The notes beneath the pieces were generated by a model. It was not told where the DNA came from and ran no database searches. It saw only the letters and a program-made list of their open reading frames with translations. Positions 31,901-43,746 of a DNA stretch of 64,000 nucleotides are shown piece after piece. The stretch's first letter is position 1. Every line of letters begins with the position of its first letter. The stretch comes from Branchiostoma floridae. Lineage: Eukaryota; Chordata; Leptocardii; Amphioxiformes; Branchiostomatidae. The position numbers and the translations under genes are program-made. The DNA is taken from contig NC_049997.1 of NCBI RefSeq assembly GCF_000003815.2, positions 3,309,962-3,373,961 of the forward strand, read 5' to 3'.

Positions 31901-34900
31901 GTTTTTGCTTTGTTTCTTCTTCTTCTTCTTTTCCGCGCAAATAAGGTCAACGACCTGGACCAGACGGGTGTCACCATGGTAACCGGTAAAGTAGCAGGCA
32001 CCCTGTGGTGTTTGGTTACATAATGTAGCAAATGTCAGATCTAGAGGGGCTCGGGTCACTACATTTAGAAATGTATTCAAATAAGAATGAACAAAACAGT
32101 TGCCAGTGTTAGACTACAACATGTGAAGGTAACATTCTGTATTTGCTTGCAAATATTACCTTTCTAGTTAATTTTGTTTTTAATTTTTTTTTACCCATTT
32201 TTAGATACAAAAACAAGTACGTGACAATAAGGAAAAATGATAGCACTTAACGTCCATCTGAATCTAGGATTTTGGCATTGTGTTAATAAATGGAATGTCC
32301 CGGAGACTCTAGGCGTTTATGTGTGTACGTGGCAGGTTTACTTCTATTTTTTTTAAAGCCTTCAGAATAGTTTAACATACAAGGCACTAGGTACTCGAAT
32401 GAAACAACGAAGGAAGGAAGGAAGGAAGTAAAACTTTAAATTTTCTCTCGATTCAGGTGGGCGTTCCATACATCGTGGTGTTCATGAACAAGTGTGACAT
32501 GGTGGACGATGAGGAACTACTTGAGCTGCAGGAGATGGAAGTCAGGGAACTCCTCAGCGAGTATGACTTCCCTGGGGGCGACCTTCCAGTTATCAGGGGA
32601 TCTGCTCTGGGAGCCCTAAATGTAAGTCAGGCGATGTAAATAATAACATAATAGTAATAATATCTGGTGTAATTTGCCAGCCAGTAGGTACCCAATGTGT
32701 TAAGTAATGAGGTTGATTAACGTGGTTGAGGCACCTCCTCGAGCACGGGACCCCCGTTTTACGTCCCTCCCGGAAGACAATTTCGTGGAAAGCTTCGCGA
32801 GGCTACAGCAATCCGGTCGTCCTTGGTTGGTGGACTTCCATCGAAGAACTGACCGGACCGTTGCATTGCTTAACTTCCGAGATCGAGGGGTCGGGTGTAT
32901 CCAACGCGCCACACGGCCATAGTCTACAGCTTTTAAATAAGGACTGAAGTAGTACTGTTAGCAGGAGTTACATTGTTACCGTCTTCATCAGGTAATGTTA
33001 GTGTAAGTCCCAATTATGTTGTTTGATTTGAGTTATATTTTCTGTTATGTATCTCTGTCTGTGTACAAGATTACTCAAGAACGGCTGGATGGATTGGTTT
33101 CATACTTGTTGTGTTGGTGGGGTGTGATGAAAGCTCGAATCGATGTGATTTTGGGCGCCGTATCTGTCGTTATAATCGAGGTAATAATATCAGAAAACAC
33201 CCCTGTATCTGCGATATATTGGAACAGGCATCGTGCTTTAAGTGTTTGTTAATGGGCTTAGCTCCAAGCAGATAGTGAGGTGATTTGTATGACAGCTGTT
33301 TGGGGAACCCCGAGTTTTTTTAATATGATAATTAGATTTATTTATGTCTGCTTAGGATATCATGGCGATGTGAAGCGTAAGTATAATTGTAAGAAGTTGA
33401 GGTACATTTAACGGTAATGCTTAACAGGTATGGATGTCTCACATACGGTACTGCTGATTTGAGTGACATGGTGATTAAAATGCCATTAGGTCCTCTCATC
33501 TTAGATGGATTGGGTGTCAGAAGTTTTATGGGCGATACAGATGTTCTGATTTCGTTACGATAAGGGACAGTTGTTAGTTGTCTCTTTCGTAGCCAATGGT
33601 ACTTGTTTTTTAGCAGACGGGGTTGGCGCCAAGTATTCATCTTACAGTTGGCGTAGGGCTGTCAGAGGAAAGTGTGCATCTCGTTTTTGTACCGTGTGAA
33701 CAGCTGATGTTATGACATACTGGTGGAAAATGAAATCACCATCTGACTAAAGTTGGCCACATCCCTTCTTCTTTCTGAGTTTCCCAACTTCCTCCCACCA
33801 CACCGCTCTGAGGCACATAGTCGAACCTCAATAATGCTGACAACCTTAGACAGTTCAAATGCCAAACATCAAGCTTAAGGAACACCACGCTGCCATATGC
33901 CGTCGACCTCTTAAACGCACATTACACAATTAAGTGTCACATTTTAATAATTAATAATCAGATGGACATCCTCTGTGTCATTAAATAAATACACCACTAC
34001 TTTCCCATAACATTTATAACCATTACTCTCAAATACAACCGACTATAAACATACATACCATCCACAAAAAAGCAATAAATATTTCATGGAGGTATGAGGT
34101 CCCCGAACTCTAGTTGATGATTCATTTGTTGTCTATCAGGGAAGGAGTATTTTTATTTGACTCTTCTTCATAAACTCAGAGTCTTGTTTATACCCTTGAT
34201 AATTACATATACATGCATGACGAATCGAAAAAACACATTGTTGTTGTTATAAGTTAAAGTTTCAACGATAAGTTTATCTCCGTATACTCTAGGGTGAAGC
34301 AAAATGGGAGGCCAAGATCGTTGAGCTGGCGGATGCTCTTGACAAATACATCCCTGAACCGGAGCGGGCGGTGGACCAACCGTTCCTTATGCCGATCGAG
34401 GATGTCTTCTCCATTCAAGGTGCTTATGCTGAAGATCATATGAGGCAATGTTCATAAGAATATTGACAAAAGCAGCTTTTTGGATATCCATCACACAGAT
34501 CGAACACGTAAAAGAAGGCTTTGCACGTGTTATCTTTAAATGCCCACCTTCTGGTAGTTTTCCGGGTACGAAAGCAAAAAAAAAACCATTAATAATATCA
34601 CTACTGCACTGGATCACTTTTAATATACTAAAAGTTTTAGAGGTTTTTAGATTTGAATGTCACCGTCAATTTCAAGAACCTAGTACATCGAGCTCGATAG
34701 GTTTAGCGCGATTTTAGATTTACATGTGCTGGTCATTTTAAACCTAAGTAATACAGACAAATTCATATTCATTATGAATTTAGACAAACCTTAGACAAAA
34801 CATATAAGTTCCTACATTTTTAGCATCACAAAGAAACGAGAAAAAGTCAATGTCAAACAATTCCCTGTGTTGTTTCAATCAATCAATCAATTGTAAATAT

Positions 34901-37900
34901 TCCATGTATTTTTCAACTATCATTTTGTTGCGACGTGTACCTAACCCAGTGTGTATCTGTATACAATAAAGGTATCCATTCATTAAAGGCAGACTCTGGA
35001 GGTATGACATAAATATTTGTATTTGACAAATACTGTACGTCTAAAGCAGAGGGAGACGAATGACATTTTATTTCCATTCTACCAAACCGAAAGAATCACT
35101 CTGTTGAAGACTTATCCCAACTTCCCCACATTGACAGACGAACAGAAAGCCACTTTTCTCTTGAAATCGCAGAACCCACATATTGTAGAAAATGTGGGGC
35201 TTTTCGTCTCCCTCTGCTTCCAAAAAAGAAATCAAACCCAACCTGTTTAGAAATAGCCAACACTAGTATTAGAGTACAATATTGTTCATAACTGTCCATT
35301 GTCACTTGTATATCTATGTTTACACCATGTACTCACAATAAGCCCTCGGGCATGAACTTGCAAATAAATTTCTTCTATATTTGTTTTTACAGGTCGCGGT
35401 ACAGTGGTAACAGGCCGGATTGAACGTGGGATCCTAACTATAGGAGACGAAGTGGAAATAGTTGGGATCAAGGAAACAACTAGTACAACATGTACAGGTT
35501 GGTTAAGCTGTAAAATACTTGACAATATCTGGCCACAAAGGCACCCCCGTATGTCAGCAAAGCATGAACTGATAGATATTGTGGTTTATACCAATGAACA
35601 TTTTGCAATTTTTTTTTTTTCATTTCATCTTCAATGTTCCGATTAGCTTTATCTCTTTCGCCCCCCTCCCCCCGCATTGGGACATCGCCCCCTCCCCTGC
35701 ATTGGGATATCGCCCCCCTCCCCCGCATTGGGATACCGCCCCCCTCCCCCGCATTGGGATAGTTGCAATTTTCAATGTCATGACTTTTTTTCAGTAATCA
35801 CCCATTCTTCCAAACGGCGTCCTTGTCACAGAACTTACCTGTTACATTCTCCTGCTTTTGATTCGTAGTAAGTGAAGTCAATCTTCGTTTGCAGGTGTTG
35901 AGATGTTCCGGAAACTGTTGGATGAAGGCAGGGCTGGTGAAAACGTCGGTGCCCTTCTGAGGGGCACAAAGAGGGACGAGGTGGAACGTGGTCAGGTGTT
36001 GGCCGCACCGAAAAGCATCACTCCTCATACCAAGTTCGAAGCCGAGGTGAGTGTAGTTTATATGAAATATCACATCATATCTTTAAGCATAGCTTTATAT
36101 GAAATATCACATCGCATCTTAATTAAAGCATATTAACTTTATATGGAATATCACATCATATATTAATTAAAGCATAGCTTTATATGAAATATCACATCAT
36201 ATCTTAATTAAAGCATAGCTTTATATGAAATATCACATCATATCTTACAACATAGCTTTATATGAAATATCACATCATATCTTACAGCTGATAGCTTTAT
36301 ATGAAATATAACATCATATCTTAATTAAAGCATAGCTTAATATGAAATATCACATCATATCTTAATTAAAGCATAGTTTTATATGAAATATCACATCATA
36401 TCTTAATTAAAGCATAGCTTTATATGAAATATCACATCATATCTTAAAGTATAGCTTTATATGAAATATCACATCATATCTTAAAGCATTGGGAATTAAT
36501 TCGTTCGTATCGCAATGCTAACACACTAAATCTGTACCATAGAGTTGCGTAGACAATATCTTGAATCCTTGTTGCTTTTCGTCTACCTGTACAGGTGTAC
36601 GTCTTGAGTAAAGAGGAGGGCGGACGTCATACTCCATTTTTCAAAGGCTACCGACCTCAGTTCTATTTCCGTACGACAGACGTCACCGGTAACATCGAGC
36701 TGCCCGAGGGTGTGGTAAGTTTGTGTGCAAACATAAGGCATCCTATTCTTTATTGCAACATGTAAATGGTAGTCCAGCCTGTAGCTGCGGGTGCCAATGC
36801 GAATCGATTTCTCATTTCCTACTTCACTGCCCATTACATAATAATCCTCGTCACACTCTCTTCGGCAAACTTTCCAGGATCGTAGGACATCTTTTCGATA
36901 TTTTCTCTCTTTCTGATGGTGAAATCAAACATTTACTACTTTTTGGTACTTCCCTTTGCAACTATTCCACAAACTGTTTGATTATGTCTTCAACCCAGAA
37001 CTACATTGTGCAAACTGGCCGTTTCTAACCATGTTTTTTGTTCCGTGTCCTACCAAAATTTCCGGGGGTGGGGTGTACCAGGACTTGCGCTTCTACCAGT
37101 CAATACATTAGTATTCCATTTGTACAGATTTACTGCATCTTGTCAATCATATGTTATTTTCCTTTAATAGCGGCACCGATATAAGTTGTCTTAACTTGAG
37201 TGGGCCGCTACTTGTCTGTTATTTTGCCTTTATGTGTTTGTTTCAATAAAAAAAAAACATGTAAATGCATAATGTGATTTCGACATACTCTTGCGCAACA
37301 CCAAAGAGAAACGACATTTTTCAAGTTTTTTATCATATCTGAAGCCCAATCTATTGGTCACCTTGTTGCAAATCTTACTTCAAGGATCTAAGACGTTTCG
37401 ACTGGAGATTCACAGTTCGGTTCTATTTTCCTTTTTGACTGAGATAGATAAAAACAACAGCAATCACATAAACCTCAAAACCTGACTCGAATTCTCATAA
37501 AACTGAAGGTGTGATACTGTGGCAGAGCTTCTAGTATTATATCTGTTGTCTTGGAGATACTTTGGTATTGATTTTTTGGTGGAACATGGCTTCTGCTGTA
37601 AAAAGAAAATGGTGTCGACTTGGGTCCCCTAGCAGCTTGCTCTGGGACTGCATGGACGGGTATGTTTAAATCTAAAAAACGAGGAGAACTGAACGAAGGA
37701 ACGACGGAGTCTTATATTTAAAATGTAGGTATCTTAATGTCGATAGTAGAACAAAAATGTAAGAAAATGTTGCTATTTTCTGTTTTCCCACAGGAAATGG
37801 TGATGCCAGGAGATAACGTCCAGATGAAAGTAGAGCTGATCGCTCCCATCGCCATGGATGAAGGCCTGCGGTTCGCTATCCGGGAGGGGGGACGGACTGT

Positions 37901-37934
37901 CGGAGCCGGGACTGTGGCTAAGATATTTGAATAG
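25968..37934 (+). CDS. Bacterial-type elongation factor Tu, intron-containing (copy B)
   Basis: Nine exons join in frame: 25968-26064, 26577-26740, 31728-31832, 32457-32621, 34293-34419, 35393-35497, 35895-36046, 36595-36714 and 37794-37934 (stop TAG). Every exon has the same length and phase as its counterpart in copy A. The 391 residues begin [16 protein letters not shown] and end [11 protein letters not shown]. Motifs: [83 protein letters not shown]. The SALGALN-GEAKW junction has no insertion, as in bacterial and unlike animal mitochondrial EF-Tu. Differences from the consensus: switch I Thr to Ser (RGISI) and Glu for Ala after the catalytic His (GHED). The first exon is uncertain (see 21802-21900). 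No disabling change is seen. Introns hold retrotransposon tails, MITEs and minisatellites. Confidence 0.85.
26864..27163. mobile_element. MITE, TIR AAGGTGGGTTCACACCTGCG (copy A, 300 bp)
   Basis: The terminal AAGGTGGGTTCACACCTGCG is inverted at the right as CGCATGTGTGAACCCACCT. It lies in the EF-Tu B intron after exon 26577-26740, directly next to a larger relative. Confidence 0.8.
27169..29152. mobile_element. Larger element of the same TIR family (about 2 kb)
   Basis: Left AAGGTGGGTTTACACCTGCG and right CGCAGGTGTAAACCCACCTT are perfect inverted repeats. CpG-rich subterminal DNA resembles copy A. A minus-strand retrotransposon tail (27700-28140) is inserted in it. Confidence 0.75.
27700..28140 (-). 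pseudogene. C-terminal fragment of a non-LTR retrotransposon ORF2
   Basis: The minus-strand frame reads [20 protein letters not shown] then [15 protein letters not shown] and stops at 27848. The C-x2-C...H-x4-C pattern with EDEYHF and CPKY is typical of the C-terminus of many retrotransposon reverse transcriptases. The 3' end includes an AATAAA (minus strand, near 27730). The element is 5'-truncated and has no RT core. Confidence 0.65.
29155..29363. mobile_element. MITE, TIR GCGCTCTCACTGCGAC (copy 2, right end interrupted)
   Basis: ACCCCCTTTCCATTAGACGG and GTGTGACTGAGAAGACAACA match 20703-20933. The right end stops at about 29363, where G/C-rich DNA begins. Confidence 0.7.
29364..31200. mobile_element. 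G/C-end element (GGATTTAGGGGGGGC ... GCCCCCCCTTTGC)
   Basis: The left end (GCGCGGATTTAGGGGGG) and right end (GCGCCCCCCCTTTGCAAAAT then CCTGGATCCGCCCC) form an approximate inverted repeat. It lies in an EF-Tu B intron. The interior holds repeated phrases such as GCTGGTAGACTA-GCTAA (about 30415 and 30600). No coding region is recognised. Confidence 0.4.
31335..31545. repeat. Short possible MITE (CTGCCAAAGA ... CTCTGGCAG)
   Basis: AAACTGCCAAAGA near 31344 and TCTGGCAGTTTTTAA near 31531 form a weak inverted repeat about 190 bp apart. Confidence 0.3.
34081..34114. repeat. Terminal fragment of the 42091-43173 repeat family
   Basis: ATTTCATGGAGGTATGAGGT and CCCCGAACTCTAGTT are the inverted complement of the left end at 42091-42124. 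The rest of the element is not evident. Confidence 0.55.
35337..35375 (+). repeat. Retrotransposon 3' tail
   Basis: AAGCCCTCGGGCATGAACTT then GCAAATAAAT matches 5110-5140. A different tail (GTATACAATAAAGGTATCCA) lies at about 34960-34985 in the previous intron. Confidence 0.45.
35657..35765. repeat. Minisatellite, about 28-bp unit (4 copies)
   Basis: Units of CCCCCCTCCCCCGCATTGGG plus ATATCG, between exons 35393-35497 and 35895-36046 of EF-Tu B. Confidence 0.85.
36050..36490. repeat. Minisatellite, 41-bp unit (about 11 copies)
   Basis: The unit TTTATATGAAATATCACATC plus ATATCTTAATTAAAGCATAGC is repeated with shorter variants lacking TTAATTAAAGC. It starts right after the donor of exon 35895-36046 and its first copies run out of the intron start. 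Confidence 0.95.
36735..37260 (+). pseudogene. 3' end of a non-LTR retrotransposon with poly(A)
   Basis: A frame to 37028 reads [20 protein letters not shown] then [20 protein letters not shown]. The CSCG-x-C...H-x4-CP pattern is typical of retrotransposon C-termini. A 3' UTR ends in CAATAAAAAAAAAA at 37258. It is 5'-truncated and inserted in the last EF-Tu B intron, in the gene's orientation. Confidence 0.7.
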
Positions 37935-38690
37935 GATTTCAGGTACGTAGCGTCTTTACAAATTACATCAATTGTGATTGAATTGGTCGACACCATTTCT
38001 ATTCTTCTTGTATTTGTATATTAGTTCTATCTATCTTTTTCTGTATCCTTTTACCAGGGTAAGCTCCCATCAGTGACTAGTGCTTTTGCTAAAGGTTTAC
38101 TATTTAAGCATTCTAAAATCGAATATTTAGTCTATCACTTGTGTATCGTTGGGATGCTTTCCTTGTAGTTGTTTCATGCTGTATACATTTCATGTCAGTG
38201 TCAACTATATACAGTATTCAACATGTGATTCTGTTGTGGCCCTTCAATTATGAAACAATAAAAAAAAACTTGAAGATTTAACATCAATGGGAATATGTGC
38301 TGCAATGGCCACATGTACATACACAATGCTTGGTCTTTTCGTTACTTACAGCTACTTTTAATTTAATTTCTTCTATTATCATTTTTCAGGATTGCGGGAT
38401 GTTAGAGGACCTCCTCCGGCCGGTAGCTGCCTCGACTGTTGAGCTGTTTGATCCCAGAAACTAGTAGCAATGTAGAGTAGCAAGAATTTAGTTGGGTGAT
38501 GGGTGGCCTGTATACAGGATGCCATTATTATCACGAGGTTCTTCATTCTTTTCGATCAACAACGTACATACTCCATTCTTTGCTAAACCTTTATTGTTAA
38601 CGGTATAATGTCATTTACATTTGTTAACTAGAAAGTTTCGATAGCAATAGTCGAGGAGTTTTTTGCGGTGTCCTTCATTAAATGATATAC
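37935..38690 (+). other. 3' UTR of EF-Tu copy B, with a spliced alternative
   Basis: Eight bases after the stop lies a consensus donor (TTTCAG then GTACGT at 37943), and a strong acceptor (CATTTTTCAG) starts an exon at 38390. Unspliced transcripts could end at AATAAA 38257; spliced ones at ATTAAA near 38678. Confidence 0.45.
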
Positions 38691-38813
38691 TTAATGATAA
38701 ACTCAGTTCTACTGCATTCTAGCATGTTTCATGTGTGTTACTTGTCTTTTTGGCTCATTCAGTAAAATGCAATTTGATGCTATCAGGATATAGTTTTACA
38801 CAACCAGTAGGTA

Positions 38814-38996
38814 CAGTGGAAACCAGTTAACTGCACAGCGGATTAACGCACACTTCTGTTAACTGCACGGAATCCCAATTCCCAAACCGGTGCGGTCCAG
38901 CTAGATAACTCCGCATTATTGCACCAGCTGGATAATTGCACCAAGTTCACTGGCAAGTAGGCCGTGCAATTAAGCGGATTCTACTGTACTTACTTT
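38814..38996. mobile_element. Pogo/Tigger-like MITE, 183 bp, TA duplication
   Basis: CAGTGGAAACCAGTTAACTG on the left and AAGCGGATTCTACTG on the right are inverted and flanked by TA. The CAGT(G/A)GAA-C start and TA target recall pogo/Tigger elements of the Tc1-mariner superfamily. Confidence 0.7.
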
Positions 38997-39280
38997 GCTT
39001 ACGTTTCAATGTCTCTCACACACATTCCCCAGAGCTGGAGGTCTGCTCCTCGCCACTACATGTAGCCGACGTAGGTTGTGCTTTTGTGACGATTCGTCTA
39101 ACCAGACCTTAAGAACTGAATTTTGATGCTGTTATCTTTGAAACCGCATCGACAAGAATCGGAACCCCATCTTTAATTCAGATCATATCGATGCTTTCAC
39201 CCGCTGAATTGTATCCTCCGAAATGTCACTTTCTTATTGTCAAAATACAATTCGTATCTACAAGTTCACAGACTGTCTTA

Positions 39281-39570
39281 AGATGCACTGTCAATGCACT
39301 TGCGTCAAGCTTACAGCACTGCGTCACTGTTTTGTTATTTTCTAGTTTTTTTATTTTTATTTTATTTGATTTGATTTATCAAAATTGCAAACGGTACAAT
39401 ACACGTGGGTCACAGGCAGTGGTATACTGGTGTCGTAATACGTACAAGTATGACTTAGAAGACGACAAAATACACAAAAAGTAAGAAAATTCTTTCTCTG
39501 AAATTCGTTAAGAATCTTTCGAACCCCGCAGTGACGCAAGCTTGACGCAAGTGCAGTGAGAGTGCACCTT
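39281..39570. mobile_element. MITE, TIR GATGCACTCTCACTGCACTT (copy 2)
   Basis: AGATGCACTGTCAATGCACT on the left and GTGCAGTGAGAGTGCACCT on the right are inverted and flanked by TTA on both sides, a 3-bp duplication as in PIF/Harbinger elements. The interior matches 15595-15866. Confidence 0.85.
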
Positions 39571-39863
39571 TACTGCTGTGGAAAAGAACATCAAAGCCTT
39601 ATTGAAATTGGCTATTAATCTTCTAGGGGTTTCACCAGTTGGGACGACTTTTTAAGTGAACGCTCGTTAGCCTACAAATAGACTGTAATTCACTAAGTGT
39701 TCAGTAAAATATGAAACATAGATCCATGTTGGCAACGCTGACGTTATGTGTAGAATTTTGCTAAAATAAGATATGCAGATGGAATGACGAAGCTTAGGGC
39801 ATATTTTGGAATTTTTGTTAACCTTTAATTTTTATATTAACGCTAGTGACCCTTCACCGGTCT

Positions 39864-40460
39864 GCCTAAATACCACAAACGACCACAAACGACTCGGAAA
39901 TACCACAAACGACTCTAAAATGCAGTGTATATGGGTCAAAGACCTTGTGTGGCGCTCTGGAGACATTGTTTACACATTTATAGATTTAAAAAACGCAGCA
40001 AGTCCGGCGTATTCACCAGTTATTTCAAGTTGAGTCCGCCGGTTTCAAGATCGAAGCGATTCTCGGCCTCCATGTTGGATCATCCATGCTTGGAGTCTGC
40101 ATGGGGAAGTTCTCGATACCTTCCACGGCTCCATAGACGACAGGACGATAAAACTTTGGACGCTGTTGGTTCATAGATTATAGCATGGCACTATTCTATC
40201 AAGTGTTTTTCAGCCTCAATGCAAGCACGCATATTCATTGACAGCGCAGAATCGCTTCGATCTTGAAACCGGCGGACAAACTTGAAATAACTGGTGAATA
40301 CGCAGGACTTGCTGCGTTTTTTAAATTCATAAATGTGTAAACAATGTCTCCAGAGCGCCACACAAGGTCTTTGACCCATGTACACTGCATCATGACTAGA
40401 GTCGTTTGTGGTCGTTTGTGGTATTTCCGAGTCGTTTGTGGTCGTTTGTGGTATTTAGGC
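39864..40460. mobile_element. Foldback element, about 215-bp arms
   Basis: 39864-40075 is the inverted copy of 40243-40460 around a loop of about 167 bp. The termini are GCCTAAATACCACAAACGAC, with a short CCACAAACGA tandem repeat at each end. Frames translated from the arms mirror each other and are not genes. Confidence 0.85.
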
Positions 40461-40469
40461 ACACCCCTA

Positions 40470-40666
40470 GTTCACCTTTATCCGTTGTCTTTAAAAACAG
40501 CACATTTAGGATCAAGTCTGCTGTCAGTGGTTTCAAATTTGCAGTGTTTACGAAATGTTCCGATTTGAAACCACTGTCAGTCGACTTCATATCGCTTAAT
40601 ACGTTTTTTTTTTCTTACAAGCAACGAATATACTAGTAGTAGGTTACTCTCAGATAAAGGTGAACC
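40470..40666. mobile_element. Small MITE, TIR GTTCACCTTTATC
   Basis: AGTTCACCTTTATCCG on the left and CAGATAAAGGTGAACC on the right. Inside, CAGTGGTTTCAAAT and its complement form further short inverted repeats. It abuts the 39864-40460 foldback. Confidence 0.6.
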
Positions 40667-40719
40667 AGCGTTAAAACCCTCTCACCGTGGCGTGGCCTGT
40701 CTTGATACTAACATCGTGT

Positions 40720-41150
40720 AATTAGTTGGGTAATCAGTGTCCTTGACCCCTGTTGACCTCTGACCTTAGTTCTAGTACCTGGGTCAGCCATACGCTAGCC
40801 ATATTTATTTTGATCCAGACTTCTTCGGGCATCAAGCAAAGGAAGAACTATTTCTACCCATCTTCCCTATATTTTGGTTTGGTTATCAAGCAGGTAGCTG
40901 CAAGCAGGTATGATTCAAGTGAACATTGAATTCAAAATGTGTTATTTTTGCAATAGAAAAATATAGCTCTTTGCTACGATGGTGAAAGGATGGCTACCGT
41001 GGGGAGGGGGGCGTCCATTTACCATCAGGCTCTAGCGCTCTCTTCGGAGCGAAAAAAAAGGTTTCTGACGCCGGGATAGATTGTATTTCGCTTCAGGTAG
41101 GAGCTTAACACGGTGGACGTTTAATTAGCCAACCAACGATACGTATGAGT
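40720..41150. repeat. Segmental duplicate, copy 1 (partner 50380-51075)
   Basis: TTCGGGCATCAAGCAAAGGA, AGAACTATTTCTACCCA, GTAGGAGCTT and TTTAATTAGCCAACCA recur in the same order at 50380-51075, upstream of the second zinc-finger paralogue. Confidence 0.65.
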
Positions 41151-42090
41151 TTGCATGGGACGCACTTAAAGGCAACCTAAGCAATATTACAGCGTCAAAG
41201 TGGAAATATTCTGAATAAGGCAATCTGCATGATATTGACATCTACTGCACTGTATTCTCACATTTACATCATAATTTGATACTTTGAGCGACTAAAAACA
41301 GCCCAGAGACAAGTTGCACGAGGATATTCCTTATTATCATATAGCCAGGGGACGTGGGCCAATCAGAAGGCCCCATTTCATGCTGGTTATGACGCCGTAA
41401 CAGCCGTGCATTAAATTTTTGATTATCACATATGTGATAAAACTTTTGAAAGTTTAAACCAATCAGGAGGACAGACAAACAGGACGCTAGCCAATCAGAA
41501 TGAGATACCCAGGAATCGTCCATCTGCCAAGATAGGGGAATAAGTACAGGCATGGCAGGGGGGATGGCTCCCTCTATTAACATCGGTAGTGCGTGTTTCT
41601 TTGTTCAAAGAAAACATTTGCTGTCTTAAAACAACATTGAATTACCTATAATATCTAAGACAATAAAATCTATTTCAAGTCATGTCCAATTTAAACTGCA
41701 AATGGAAAATAGAATTATTTGCACCCCCGCCCATTCAAGTTCAGACAAAAATAACACCACGGTCCGCCATTGAGTAGCGGTCATGGCGCTGGAGGACCAA
41801 AATGCTACCTTTCTTCGGAGAAGTCGTGTCTGGGTTCGTAGTGAACGAGATTCTCAAGAGCTGTGAAGCACAGGGATCCAGGAATGCCTCAGGAAAGCCG
41901 GCAGAGATTTAGCGCCTGATACGAACGAACTCGACAAACTGGAGAATGGGCGAGTGGAGAAATACGGAGCGTGCAACAGTTTGTAACATAATGAATTGAC
42001 TTTGTTCTTATTTTAAGCCTTGGAACAGAAATACATTTCACGTACAAGTTTTATGTTGTTCAAATTCACTGTTCAAATGTATGTACTAAA
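41151..42090. other. Spacer without recognised gene
   Basis: At 41783 an ATG in good context opens a short frame (MALEDQNATFLRRSRVW) that ends after 27 codons. I do not recognise it. The rest shows no coding signal on either strand. Confidence 0.3.
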
Positions 42091-43173
42091 CTAGAGTTCG
42101 GCGACCTCATACCTCCATGAAAATTTAGAGCTTTCGTAAATTTCATGCAATTGACTAACACATTAATATAATTTATGCATGGTGTTGTTCATCATTGACT
42201 AACATACACATGTCACAATTATAAAATTCCCATTATTAATCATAAAGTGGTTTTGCAATTTTTGCATAAATTATGCAAATAAGTTCCTCATTACCATATT
42301 TGGTATCTGCTTATATTCCACCTATCATAATTAACATGTGTTACATGCATGTATTGAGGTCCAGTTATTGAAAACAATGGAACTATACAATTTCCTCATT
42401 AATTATGCAAATTAAGTCCTCATTTGCATAACATGCATATCATTATGAACATCTTTGCCCAAGCTACCTGCATGCCTAAAATGATGCCAATTCGTCGTTC
42501 CTTTCTGCAGTTATCCTCTTTGAAGTGTCTTGACAAAAATGCCCCTGCAGTTCCACAATTAAATGTTAGGGGGCTGAAACTTGCCCCAATATGTCATGGC
42601 ACTAAAAGCTATCTACCACCTAAATGTCAAGACCATAGCATGTCTGAAACAAGAGATACATTGAAAAAACTGCTATTATAGAATATTCTCATTAATTATG
42701 CAAATGTACTCCTATTTTGCATAATTAGTATCTTATCGTGTACAACATTGTCTAAGGTACCTACATACCAAAGATCATGAAAATCCGTTGTTCCCTTCTT
42801 GAGTTATCCTCTTCAGAAGTTTTTGACAAAAACGCCCCTGCTATCCCAAAACTAGACGCTAGGGGGCCCAAACTTATGTCATTTCTTCCTGAGCACAAGA
42901 GCTATCTAACACTTAAAAATCGTGACCATAGCATGTTCAGAACACCGAGATAGCAAAACCGGAAGTTGCGCTGCAGTACCAAGGGGAGCTGCTAGAGGGC
43001 CCAAAATCTAATCATTTCCAGCTTTCATCACACACTACCAACACACCAAGTATGAAAGCAATCCATCCAGCCATTCTTGAGTTATCTTGTTTACACACAC
43101 ACACACAAACACACAGACAGACAGACACACAAACGCGGGGTAAAATATAACCTCCATGACATTTCATGGAGGT
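42091..43173. mobile_element. Non-autonomous element with CTCCATGAAAT ends (about 1.08 kb)
   Basis: The left end is ACCTCATACCTCCATGAAAA; the right end is ACCTCCATGACATTTCATGG then AGGT. The body is a string of related segments (AATTATGCAAAT-, TTGAGTTATC-TCTT, GACAAAAACGCCCCTGC, AGGGGGCCCAAAC), suggesting internal duplication. A CA/GACA microsatellite lies near its right end (43094-43130). No open frame. Confidence 0.6.
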
Positions 43174-43195
43174 AATAAAAGATGTATGTTTTATA

Positions 43196-43307
43196 TATAT
43201 GGTGTCATAACGCCTGGTCCCTTGCTATAACCACCTCATAAAACCACCTCGTTCGCTTCGCTCACTCGGTGGTTTTATTCGGTGGTTATAGCAAAGGACA
43301 CCATATA
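43196..43307. mobile_element. 112-bp hairpin MITE
   Basis: TATATGGTGTC at one end and GACACCATATA at the other. Inside, TTGCTATAACCACC pairs with GGTGGTTATAGCAA around a loop containing TTCGCTTCGCTCACT. It would fold into a nearly complete hairpin. Confidence 0.8.
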
Positions 43308-43746
43308 CACCTCGGGGTGGGTCATTAACCCTTAATTATTGTACCCCCCAAAAATAAGGAATTGATCTGGAATCCTTGTGCAACTCATTCCCGCGCTGCT
43401 TTTAACGGCTCAATTTATGAAATAATGATGTAAACGTGCTACAATAGTGCATTAGTCAATAGTATACAGACTGCCTTATTCAGAATATTTCCACTTTTAA
43501 CAATGTGATATTGCTTAGGTTGCTTAGAGCAGAAAAATTTTAGAACTGTCTGTAATTTAGACAATGTATTATAATTTTTGGCGACGCCTCAGGGGCAAGC
43601 CTAATAGTATAGAGAGTGTCTGTTTGACAAGAATTCCCAAAATTTGTTAGGCATGTTAGGAATTTTTTTCCTTCCTTGTTATGAGTATAAACTATAACGT
43701 GCATGTCATATGATGAATATTTCTTTTGTCAATGACGTTCTTCAGC

